Shown here: positions 45,001-57,000 of the stretch, piece after piece
Layout: every line of letters starts with the position of its first letter
How positions within the stretch are numbered: the stretch's first letter is position 1
DNA from: Arenicola marina
Taxonomy: Eukaryota; Annelida; Polychaeta; Arenicolidae
Direction of reading: 5' to 3'
NCBI GenBank assembly: GCA_964019135.1
Contig: OZ025265.1
Coordinates: 26,635,143-26,699,142, forward strand
Length of the DNA: 64,000 nt
Position numbers and translations under genes: made by a program
Notes under the pieces: model-generated
Told to the model about the DNA's origin: nothing
The model's input: only the letters and a program-made list of their open reading frames with translations
The model's database searches: none

Positions 45001-48000
45001 ATGGCAGAATGTTGTCATTGTGCCCTGTTTAAGGTGCGCTGTGTGTATGGCTCGTTATGGCAGAATGTTGTCATTGTGCCCTGTTTAAGGTGCGCTGTGT
45101 GTATGACTTGTTATGGCAGAATGTTGTCATTGTGCTCTGTTCAAGGTACGCTATGTGTATGGCTCGTTATGGCAGAATGTTGTCATTGGGCCCTGTTTAA
45201 GGTGCGCTGTGTGTATGGCTCGTTATGGCAGAATGTTGTCATTGTGCCCTGTTTAAGGTGCGCTGTGTGTATGACTTGTTATGGCAGAATGTTGTCATTG
45301 TGCTCTGTTTAAGGTGCGCTATGTGTATGGCTCGTTATAGCGGAATGTTGTCATTGTGCTCTGTTTAAGGTGCGCTGTGTGTATGGCTCGTTATGGCAGA
45401 ATGTTGTCATTGTGCCCTGTTTAAGGTGCGCTATGTGTATGGCTCGTTATGGCAGAACGTTGTCATTGTGCCCTGTTTAAGGTGCGCTATGTGTATGGCT
45501 CGTTATGGCAGAATGTTGTCATTGTGCTTTGTTTAAGGTGCGCTATGTGTATGGCTCGTTATGGCAGAATGTTGTCCTTGTGCCCTGTTTAAGGTGCGCT
45601 GTGTGTATGGCTCGTTATGGCAGAATGTTGTCTTTGTGCCCTGTTTAAGGTGCGCTATGTGTATGGCTCGTTATGGCAGAACGTTGTCCTTGTGCCCTGT
45701 TTAAGGTGCGCTATGTGTATGGCTCGTTATGGCAGAATGTTGTCATTGTGCTCTGTTTAAGGTGCGCTATGTGTATGGCTCGTTATGGCAGAATGTTGTC
45801 ATTGTGCTCTGTTTAAGGTGCGCTATGTGTATGGCTCGTTATGGCAGAATGTTGTCATTGTGCTCTGTTTAAGGTGCGCTATGTGTATGGCTCGTTATGG
45901 CAGAACGTTGTCATTGTGCTCTGTTTAAGGTGCGCTGTGTGTATGGCTCGTTATGGCAGAACGTTGTCATTGTGCTCTGTTTAAGGTGCGCTGTGTGTAT
46001 GGCTCGTTATGGCAGAATGTTGTCATTGGGCCCTGTTTAAGGTGCGCTGTGTGTATGGCTCGTTATGGCAGAATGTTGTCATTGTGCTCTGTTTAAGGTG
46101 CGCTATGTGTATGGCTCGTTATGGCGGATTGTTGTCATTGGGCCCTGTTTAAGGTGCGCTATGTGTATGGCTCGTTATGGCAGAACGTTGTCATTGTGCC
46201 CTGTTTAAGGTGCGCTATGTGTATGGCTCGTTATGGTAGAATGTTGTCATTGGGCCCTGTTTAAGGTGCGCTGTGTGTATGGCTCGTTATGGCAGAATGT
46301 TGTCATTGTGCCCTGTTTAAGGTGCGCTGTGTGTATGGCTCGTTATAGCGGAATGTTGTCCTTGTGCCCTGTTTAAGGTGCGCTATGTGTACGGCTCGTT
46401 ATGGCAGAATGTTGTCATTGTGCCCTGTTTAAGGTGCGCTGTGTGTATGGCTCGTTATGGCAGAATGTTGTCATTGTGCTCTGTTTAAGGTGCGCTATGT
46501 GTATGGCTCGTTATGGCAGAATGTTGTCATTGTGCCCTGTTTAAGGTGCGCTATGTGTATGGCTCGTTATGGCAGAATGTTGTCATTGTGCTCTGTTTAA
46601 GGTGCGCTATGTGTATGGCTCGTTATGGCAGAATGTTGTCCTTGTGCCATGTTTAAGGTGCGCTATGTGTATGGCTCGTTATAGCGGATTGTTGTCATTG
46701 TGCCCTGTTTAAGGTGCGCTATGTGTATGGCTCGTTATGGCAGAACGTTGTCATTGTGCCCTGTTTAAGGTGCGCTATGTGTATGGCTCGTTATGGTAGA
46801 ATGTTGTCATTGGGCCCTGTTTAAGGTGCGCTGTGTGTATGGCTCGTTATGGCAGAATGTTGTCATTGTGCCCTGTTTAAGGTGCGCTGTGTGTATGGCT
46901 CGTTATAGCGGAATGTTGTCCTTGTGCCCTGTTTAAGGTGCGCTATGTGTATGGCTCGTTATGGCAGAATGTTGTCATTGTGCCCTGTTTAAGGTGCGCT
47001 ATGTGTATGGCTCGTTATGGCAGAATGTTGTCATTGTGCTCTGTTCAAGGTACGCTGTGTGTATGGCTCGTTATGGCAGAATGTTGTCCTTGTGCCCTGT
47101 TTAAGGTGCGCTATGTGTATGGCTCGTTATAGCAGAACGTTGTCCTTGTGCTCTGTTCAAGGTGCGCTATGTGTATGGCTCGTTATGGCAGAACGTTGTC
47201 ATTGTGCCCTGATTAAGGTGCGCTATGTGTATGGCTCGTTATAGCAGAATGTTGTCATTGTGCTCTGTTTAAGGTGCGCTGTGTGTATGGCTCGTTATGG
47301 CAGAATGTTGTCATTGTGCTCTGTTCAAGGTGCGCTATGTGTATGGCTCGTTATAGCGGAATGTTGTCATTGTGCTCTGTTTAAGGTGCGCTATGTGTAT
47401 GGCTCGTTATAGCGGAATGTTGTCATTGTGCTCTGTTTAAGGTGCGCTGTGTGTATGGCTCGTTATAGCGGAATGTTGTCATTGTGCTCTGTTTAAGGTG
47501 CGCTATGTGTATGGCTTGTTATGGCAGAATGTTGTCATTGTGCCCTGTTTAAGGTGCGCTATGTGTATGGCTCGTTATAGCGGAATGTTGTCATTGTGCT
47601 CTGTTTAAGGTGCGCTATGTGTATGGCTCGTTATAGCGGAATGTTGTCATTGTGCTCTGTTTAAGGTGCGCTATGTGTATGGCTCGTTATAGCGGAATGT
47701 TGTCATTGTGCTCTGTTTAAGGTGCGCTGTGTGTATGGCTCGTTATAGCGGAATGTTGTCATTGTGCTCTGTTTAAGGTGCGCTATGTGTATGGCTCGTT
47801 ATAGCGGAATGTTGTCATTGTGCTCTGTTTAAGGTGCGCTATGTGTATGGCTCGTTATAGCGGAATGTTGTCATTGTGCTCTGTTTAAGGTGCGCTGTGT
47901 GTAAGGCTCGTTATGGCAGAATGTTGTCATTGTGCTCTGTTCAAGGTGCGCTATGTGTATGGCTCGTTATAGCGGAATGTTGTCATTGTGCTCTGTTTAA

Positions 48001-51000
48001 GGTGCGCTATGTGTATGGCTCGTTATGGCAGAACGTTGTCATTGTGCCCTGATTAAGGTGCGCTATGTGTATGGCTCGTTATAGCGGAATGTTGACATTG
48101 TGCTCTGTTTAAGGTGCGCTATGTGTATGGCTCGTTATGGCAGAATGTTGTCATTGTGCTCTGTTTAAGGTGCGCTGTGTGTATGGCTCGTTATAGCGGA
48201 ATGTTGTCATTGTGCTCTGTTTAAGGTGCGCTATGTGTATGGCTCGTTATAGCGGAATGTTGTCATTGTGCTCTGTTTAAGGTGCGCTGTGTGTATGGCT
48301 CGTTATAGCGGAATGTTGTCATTGTGCTCTGTTTAAGGTGCGCTCTGTGTATGGCTCGTTATGGCAGAATGTTGTCATTGTGCTCTGTTTAAGGTGCGCT
48401 ATGTGTATGGCTCGTTATAGCGGAATGTTGTCATTGTGCTCTGTTTAAGGTGCGCTATGTGTATGGCTCGTTATGGCAGAATGTTGTCATTGTGCTCTGT
48501 TCAAGGTACGCTGTGTGTATGGCTCGTTATGGCAGAATGTTGTCCTTGTGCCCTGTTTAAGGTGCGCTATGTGTATGGCTCGTTATAGCGGAATGTTGTC
48601 ATTGTGCTCTGTTTAAGGTGCGCTGTGTGTATGGCTCGTTATGGCAGAATGTTGTCATTGTGCTCTGTTCAAGGTGCGCTATGTGTATGGCTCGTTATAG
48701 CGGAATGTTGTCATTGTGCTCTGTTTAAGATGCGCTATGTGTATGGCTCGTTATAGCGGAATGTTGTCATTGTGCTCTGTTTAAGGTGCGCTATGTGTAT
48801 GGCTCGTTATGGCAGAATGTTGTCATTGTGCTCTGTTTAAGGTGCGCTATGTGTATGGCTCGTTATGGCAGAACGTTGTCATTGTGCTCTGTTTAAGGTG
48901 CGCTATGTGTATGGCTCGTTATGGCAGAACGTTGTCATTGTGCCCTGTTTAAGGTGCGCTATGTGTATGGCTCGTTATGACAGAATGTTGTCATTGTGCC
49001 CTGTTTAAGGTGCGCTGTGTGTATGGCTCGTTATAGCGGAATGTTGTCATTGTGCCCTGTTTAAGGTGCGCTATGTGTATGGCTCGTTATGGCAGAACGT
49101 TGTCATTGTGCCCTGTTTAAGGTGCGCTATGTGTATGGCTCGTTATGGCAGAACGTTGTCATTGTGCCCTGTTTAAGGTGCGCTATGTGTATGGCTCGTT
49201 ATGGCAGAATGTTGTCATTGTGCCCTGTTTAAGGTGCGCTATGTGTATGGCTCGTTATGGCAGAATGTTGTCCTTGTGCCTTGTTTAAGGTGCGCTATGT
49301 GTATGGCTCGTTATAGCGGAATGTTGTCATTGTGCTCTGTTCAAGGTACGCTGTGTGTATGGCTCGTTATGGCAGAATGTTGTCATTGTGCTCTGTTCAA
49401 GGTGCGCTATGTGTATGGCTTGTTATGGCAGAATGTTGTCATTGGGCCCTGTTTAAGGTGCGCTGTGTGTATGGCTCGTTATGGCAGAATGTTGTCATTG
49501 TGCCCTGTTTAAGGTGCGCTGTGTGTATGGCTCGTTATGGCAGAATGTTGTCATTGTGCCCTGTTTAAGGTGCGCTGTGTGTATGACTTGTTATGGCAGA
49601 ATGTTGTCATTGTGCTCTGTTCAAGGTACGCTATGTGTATGGCTCGTTATGGCAGAATGTTGTCATTGGGCCCTGTTTAAGGTGCGCTGTGTGTATGGCT
49701 CGTTATGGCAGAATGTTGTCATTGTGCCCTGTTTAAGGTGCGCTGTGTGTATGACTTGTTATGGCAGAATGTTGTCATTGTGCTCTGTTTAAGGTGCGCT
49801 ATGTGTATGGCTCGTTATAGCGGAATGTTGTCATTGTGCTCTGTTTAAGGTGCGCTGTGTGTATGGCTCGTTATGGCAGAATGTTGTCATTGTGCCCTGT
49901 TTAAGGTGCGCTATGTGTATGGCTCGTTATGGCAGAACGTTGTCATTGTGCCCTGTTTAAGGTGCGCTATGTGTATGGCTCGTTATGGCAGAATGTTGTC
50001 ATTGTGCTTTGTTTAAGGTGCGCTATGTGTATGGCTCGTTATGGCAGAATGTTGTCCTTGTGCCCTGTTTAAGGTGCGCTGTGTGTATGGCTCGTTATGG
50101 CAGAATGTTGTCTTTGTGCCCTGTTTAAGGTGCGCTATGTGTATGGCTCGTTATGGCAGAACGTTGTCCTTGTGCCCTGTTTAAGGTGCGCTATGTGTAT
50201 GGCTCGTTATGGCAGAATGTTGTCATTGTGCTCTGTTTAAGGTGCGCTATGTGTATGGCTCGTTATGGCAGAATGTTGTCATTGTGCTCTGTTTAAGGTG
50301 CGCTATGTGTATGGCTCGTTATGGCAGAATGTTGTCATTGTGCTCTGTTTAAGGTGCGCTATGTGTATGGCTCGTTATGGCAGAACGTTGTCATTGTGCT
50401 CTGTTTAAGGTGCGCTGTGTGTATGGCTCGTTATGGCAGAACGTTGTCATTGTGCTCTGTTTAAGGTGCGCTGTGTGTATGGCTCGTTATGGCAGAATGT
50501 TGTCATTGGGCCCTGTTTAAGGTGCGCTGTGTGTATGGCTCGTTATGGCAGAATGTTGTCATTGTGCTCTGTTTAAGGTGCGCTATGTGTATGGCTCGTT
50601 ATGGCGGATTGTTGTCATTGGGCCCTGTTTAAGGTGCGCTATGTGTATGGCTCGTTATGGCAGAACGTTGTCATTGTGCCCTGTTTAAGGTGCGCTATGT
50701 GTATGGCTCGTTATGGTAGAATGTTGTCATTGGGCCCTGTTTAAGGTGCGCTGTGTGTATGGCTCGTTATGGCAGAATGTTGTCATTGTGCCCTGTTTAA
50801 GGTGCGCTGTGTGTATGGCTCGTTATAGCGGAATGTTGTCCTTGTGCCCTGTTTAAGGTGCGCTATGTGTACGGCTCGTTATGGCAGAATGTTGTCATTG
50901 TGCCCTGTTTAAGGTGCGCTGTGTGTATGGCTCGTTATGGCAGAATGTTGTCATTGTGCTCTGTTTAAGGTGCGCTATGTGTATGGCTCGTTATGGCAGA

Positions 51001-54000
51001 ATGTTGTCATTGTGCCCTGTTTAAGGTGCGCTATGTGTATGGCTCGTTATGGCAGAATGTTGTCATTGTGCTCTGTTTAAGGTGCGCTATGTGTATGGCT
51101 CGTTATGGCAGAATGTTGTCCTTGTGCCATGTTTAAGGTGCGCTATGTGTATGGCTCGTTATAGCGGATTGTTGTCATTGTGCCCTGTTTAAGGTGCGCT
51201 ATGTGTATGGCTCGTTATGGCAGAACGTTGTCATTGTGCCCTGTTTAAGGTGCGCTATGTGTATGGCTCGTTATGGTAGAATGTTGTCATTGGGCCCTGT
51301 TTAAGGTGCGCTGTGTGTATGGCTCGTTATGGCAGAATGTTGTCATTGTGCCCTGTTTAAGGTGCGCTGTGTGTATGGCTCGTTATAGCGGAATGTTGTC
51401 CTTGTGCCCTGTTTAAGGTGCGCTATGTGTATGGCTCGTTATGGCAGAATGTTGTCATTGTGCCCTGTTTAAGGTGCGCTATGTGTATGGCTCGTTATGG
51501 CAGAATGTTGTCATTGTGCTCTGTTCAAGGTACGCTGTGTGTATGGCTCGTTATGGCAGAATGTTGTCCTTGTGCCCTGTTTAAGGTGCGCTATGTGTAT
51601 GGCTCGTTATAGCAGAACGTTGTCCTTGTGCTCTGTTCAAGGTGCGCTATGTGTATGGCTCGTTATGGCAGAACGTTGTCATTGTGCCCTGATTAAGGTG
51701 CGCTATGTGTATGGCTCGTTATAGCAGAATGTTGTCATTGTGCTCTGTTTAAGGTGCGCTGTGTGTATGGCTCGTTATGGCAGAATGTTGTCATTGTGCT
51801 CTGTTCAAGGTGCGCTATGTGTATGGCTCGTTATAGCGGAATGTTGTCATTGTGCTCTGTTTAAGGTGCGCTATGTGTATGGCTCGTTATAGCGGAATGT
51901 TGTCATTGTGCTCTGTTTAAGGTGCGCTGTGTGTATGGCTCGTTATAGCGGAATGTTGTCATTGTGCTCTGTTTAAGGTGCGCTATGTGTATGGCTTGTT
52001 ATGGCAGAATGTTGTCATTGTGCCCTGTTTAAGGTGCGCTATGTGTATGGCTCGTTATAGCGGAATGTTGTCATTGTGCTCTGTTTAAGGTGCGCTATGT
52101 GTATGGCTCGTTATAGCGGAATGTTGTCATTGTGCTCTGTTTAAGGTGCGCTATGTGTATGGCTCGTTATAGCGGAATGTTGTCATTGTGCTCTGTTTAA
52201 GGTGCGCTGTGTGTATGGCTCGTTATAGCGGAATGTTGTCATTGTGCTCTGTTTAAGGTGCGCTATGTGTATGGCTCGTTATAGCGGAATGTTGTCATTG
52301 TGCTCTGTTTAAGGTGCGCTATGTGTATGGCTCGTTATAGCGGAATGTTGTCATTGTGCTCTGTTTAAGGTGCGCTGTGTGTAAGGCTCGTTATGGCAGA
52401 ATGTTGTCATTGTGCTCTGTTCAAGGTGCGCTATGTGTATGGCTCGTTATAGCGGAATGTTGTCATTGTGCTCTGTTTAAGGTGCGCTATGTGTATGGCT
52501 CGTTATGGCAGAACGTTGTCATTGTGCCCTGATTAAGGTGCGCTATGTGTATGGCTCGTTATAGCGGAATGTTGTCATTGTGCTCTGTTTAAGGTGCGCT
52601 ATGTGTATGGCTCGTTATGGCAGAATGTTGTCATTGTGCTCTGTTTAAGGTGCGCTATGTGTATGGCTCGTTATAGCGGAATGTTGTCATTGTGCTCTGT
52701 TTAAGGTGCGCTATGTGTATGGCTCGTTATAGCGGAATGTTGTCATTGTGCTCTGTTTAAGGTGCGCTGTGTGTATGGCTCGTTATAGCGGAATGTTGTC
52801 ATTGTGCTCTGTTTAAGGTGCGCTCTGTGTATGGCTCGTTATGGCAGAATGTTGTCATTGTGCTCTGTTTAAGGTGCGCTATGTGTATGGCTCGTTATAG
52901 CGGAATGTTGTCATTGTGCTCTGTTTAAGGTGCGCTATGTGTATGGCTCGTTATGGCAGAATGTTGTCATTGTGCTCTGTTCAAGGTACGCTGTGTGTAT
53001 GGCTCGTTATGGCAGAATGTTGTCCTTGTGCCCTGTTTAAGGTGCGCTATGTGTATGGCTCGTTATAGCGGAATGTTGTCATTGTGCTCTGTTTAAGGTG
53101 CGCTGTGTGTATGGCTCGTTATGGCAGAATGTTGTCATTGTGCTCTGTTCAAGGTGCGCTATGTGTATGGCTCGTTATAGCGGAATGTTGTCATTGTGCT
53201 CTGTTTAAGATGCGCTATGTGTATGGCTCGTTATAGCGGAATGTTGTCATTGTGCTCTGTTTAAGGTGCGCTATGTGTATGGCTCGTTATGGCAGAATGT
53301 TGTCATTGTGCTCTGTTTAAGGTGCGCTATGTGTATGGCTCGTTATGGCAGAACGTTGTCATTGTGCTCTGTTTAAGGTGCGCTATGTGTATGGCTCGTT
53401 ATGGCAGAACGTTGTCATTGTGCCCTGTTTAAGGTGCGCTATGTGTATGGCTCGGTATGGTAGAATGTTGTCATTGGGCCCTGTTTAAGGTGCGCTGTGT
53501 GTATGGCTCGTTATGGCAGAATGTTGTCATTGTGCCCTGTTTAAGGTGCGCTGTGTGTATGGCTCGTTATAGCGGAATGTTGTCCTTGTGCCCTGTTTAA
53601 GGTGCGCTATGTGTATGGCTCGTTATGGCAGAATGTTGTCATTGTGCCCTGTTTAAGGTGCGCTGTGTGTATGACTCGTTATGGCAGAATGTCGTCCTTG
53701 TGCCCTGTTCAAGGTGCGCTATGTGTATGTCTCGTTATGGCAGAATGTTGTCATTGTGCCCTGTTTAAGGTGCGCTGTGTGTATGGCTCGTTATAGCGGA
53801 ATGTTGTCATTGTGCTCTGTTCAAGGTACGCTATGTGTATGGCTCGTTATGGCAGAATGTTGTCATTGGGCCCTGTTTAAGGTGCGCTGTGTGTATGGCT
53901 CGTTATGGCAGAATGTTGTCATTGTGCCCTGTTTAAGGTGCGCTGTGTGTATGACTTGTTATGGCAGAATGTTGTCATTGTGCTCTGTTTAAGGTGCGTT

Positions 54001-57000
54001 ATGTGTATGGCTCGTTATAGCGGAATGTTGTCATTGTGCTCTGTTTAAGGTGCGCTGTGTGTATGGCTCGTTATGGCAGAATGTTGTCATTGTGCCCTGT
54101 TTAAGGTGCGCTATGTGTATGGCTCGTTATGGCAGAACGTTGTCATTGTGCCCTGTTTAAGGTGCGCTATGTGTATGGCTCGTTATGGCAGAATGTTGTC
54201 ATTGTGCTTTGTTTAAGGTGCGCTATGTGTATGGCTCGTTATGGCAGAATGTTGTCCTTGTGCCCTGTCTAAGGTGCGCTGTGTGTATGGCTCGTTATGG
54301 CAGAATGTTGTCCTTGTGCCCTGTTTAAGGTGCGCTATGTGTATGGCTCGTTATGGCAGAACGTTGTCCTTGTGCCCTGTTTAAGGTGCGCTATGTGTAT
54401 GGCTCGTTATGGCAGAATGTTGTCATTGTGCTCTGTTTAAGGTGCGCTATGTGTATGGCTCGTTATGGCAGAATGTTGTCATTGTGCTCTGTTTAAGGTG
54501 CGCTATGTGTATGGCTCGTTATGGCAGAATGTTGCCATTGTGCTCTGTTTAAGGTGCGCTATGTGTATGGCTCGTTATGGCAGAACGTTGTCATTGTGCT
54601 CTGTTTAAGGTGCGCTGTGTGTATGGCTCGTTATGGCAGAACGTTGTCATTGTGCTCTGTTTAAGGTGCGCTGTGTGTATGGCTCGTTATGGCAGAATGT
54701 TGTCATTGGGCCCTGTTTAAGGTGCGCTGTGTGTATGGCTCGTTATGGCAGAATGTTGTCATTGTGCTCTGTTTAAGGTGCGCTATGTGTATGGCTCGTT
54801 ATAGCGGATTGTTGTCATTGGGCCCTGTTTAAGGTGCGCTATGTGTATGGCTCGTTATGGCAGAACGTTGTCATTGTGCCCTGTTTAAGGTGCGCTATGT
54901 GTATGGCTCGTTATGGTAGAATGTTGTCATTGGGCCCTGTTTAAGGTGCGCTGTGTGTATGGCTCGTTATGGCAGAATGTTGTCATTGTGCCCTGTTTAA
55001 GGTGCGCTGTGTGTATGGCTCGTTATAGCGGAATGTTGTCCTTGTGCCCTGTTTAAGGTGCGCTATGTGTATGGCTCGTTATGGCAGAATGTTGTCATTG
55101 TGCCCTGTTTAAGGTGCGCTGTGTGTATGGCTCGTTATGGCAGAATGTTGTCATTGTGCTCTGTTTAAGGTGCGCTATGTGTATGGCTCGTTATGGCAGA
55201 ATGTTGTCATTGTGCCCTGTTTAAGGTGCGCTATGTGTATGGCTCCTTATGGCAGAATGTTGTCATTGTGCTCTGTTTAAGGTGCGCTATGTGTATGGCT
55301 CGTTATGGCAGAATGTTGTCCTTGTGCCATGTTTAAGGTGCGCTATGTGTATGGCTCGTTATAGCAGATTGTTGTCATTGTGCCCTGTTTAAGGTGCGCT
55401 ATGTGTATGGCTCGTTATGGCAGAACGTTGTCATTGTGCCCTGTTTAAGGTGCGCTATGTGTATGGCTCGTTATGGTAGAATGTTGTCATTGGGCCCTGT
55501 TTAAGGTGCGCTGTGTGTATGGCTCGTTATGGCAGAATGTTGTCATTGTGCCCTGTTTAAGGTGCGCTGTGTGTATGGCTCGTTATAGCGGAATGTTGTC
55601 CTTGTGCCCTGTTTAAGGTGCGCTATGTGTATGGCTCGTTATGGCAGAATGTTGTCATTGTGCCCTGTTTAAGGTGCGCTATGTGTATGGCTCCTTATGG
55701 CAGAATGTTGTCATTGTGCTCTGTTCAAGGTACGCTGTGTGTATGGCTCGTTATGGCAGAATGTTGTCCTTGTGCCCTGTTTAAGGTGCGCTATGTGTAT
55801 GGCTCGTTATAGCAGAACGTTGTCCTTGTGCTCTGTTCAAGGTGCGCTATGTGTATGGCTCGTTATGGCAGAACGTTGCCATTGTGCCCTGATTAAGGTG
55901 CGCTATGTGTATGGCTCGTTATAGCGGAATGTTGTCATTGTGCTCTGTTTAAGGTGCGCTGTGTGTATGGCTCGTTATGGCAGAATGTTGTCATTGTGCT
56001 CTGTTCAAGGTGCGCTATGTGTATGGCTCGTTATAGCGGAATGTTGTCATTGTGCTCTGTTTAAGGTGCGCTATGTGTATGGCTCGTTATAGCGGAATGT
56101 TGTCATTGTGCTCTGTTTAAGGTGCGCTATGTGTATGGCTCGTTATAGCGGAATGTTGTCATTGTGCTCTGTTTAAGGTGCGCTATGTGTATGGCTCGTT
56201 ATAGCGGAATGTTGTCATTGTGCTCTGTTTAAGGTGCGCTGTGTGTATGGCTCGTTATAGCGGAATGTTGTCATTGTGCTCTGTTTAAGGTGCGCTATGT
56301 GTATGGCTCGTTATAGCGGAATGTTGTCATTGTGCTCTGTTTAAGGTGCGCTATGTGTATGGCTCGTTATAGCGGAATGCTGTCATTGTGCTCTGTTTAA
56401 GGTGCGCTGTGTGTATGGCTCGTTATGGCAGAATGTTGTCATTGTGCTCTGTTCAAGGTGCGCTATGTGTATGGCTCGTTATAGCGGAATGTTGTCATTG
56501 TGCTCTGTTTAAGATGCGCTATGTGTATGGCTCGTTATGGCAGAACGTTGTCATTGTGCCCTGATTAAGGTGCGCTATGTGTATGGCTCGTTATAGCGGA
56601 ATGTTGTCATTGTGCTCTGTTTAAGGTGCGCTATGTGTATGGCTCGTTATAGCGGAATGTTGTCATTGTGCTCTGTTTAAGGTGCGCTATGTGTATGGCT
56701 CGTTATGGCAGAACGTTGTCATTGTGCTCTGTTTAAGGTGCGCTATGTGTATGGCTCGTTATAGCGGAATGTTGTCATTGTGCTCTGTTTAAGGTGCGCT
56801 ATGTGTATGGCTCGTTATAGCGGAATGTTGTCATTGTGCTCTGTTTAAGGTGCGCTGTGTGTATGGCTCGTTATAGCGGAATGTTGTCATTGTGCTCTGT
56901 TTAAGGTGCGCTGTGTGTATGGCTCGTTATGGCAGAATGTTGTCATTGTGCTCTGTGTAAGGTGCGCTATGTGTATGGCTCGTTATAGCGGAATGTTGTC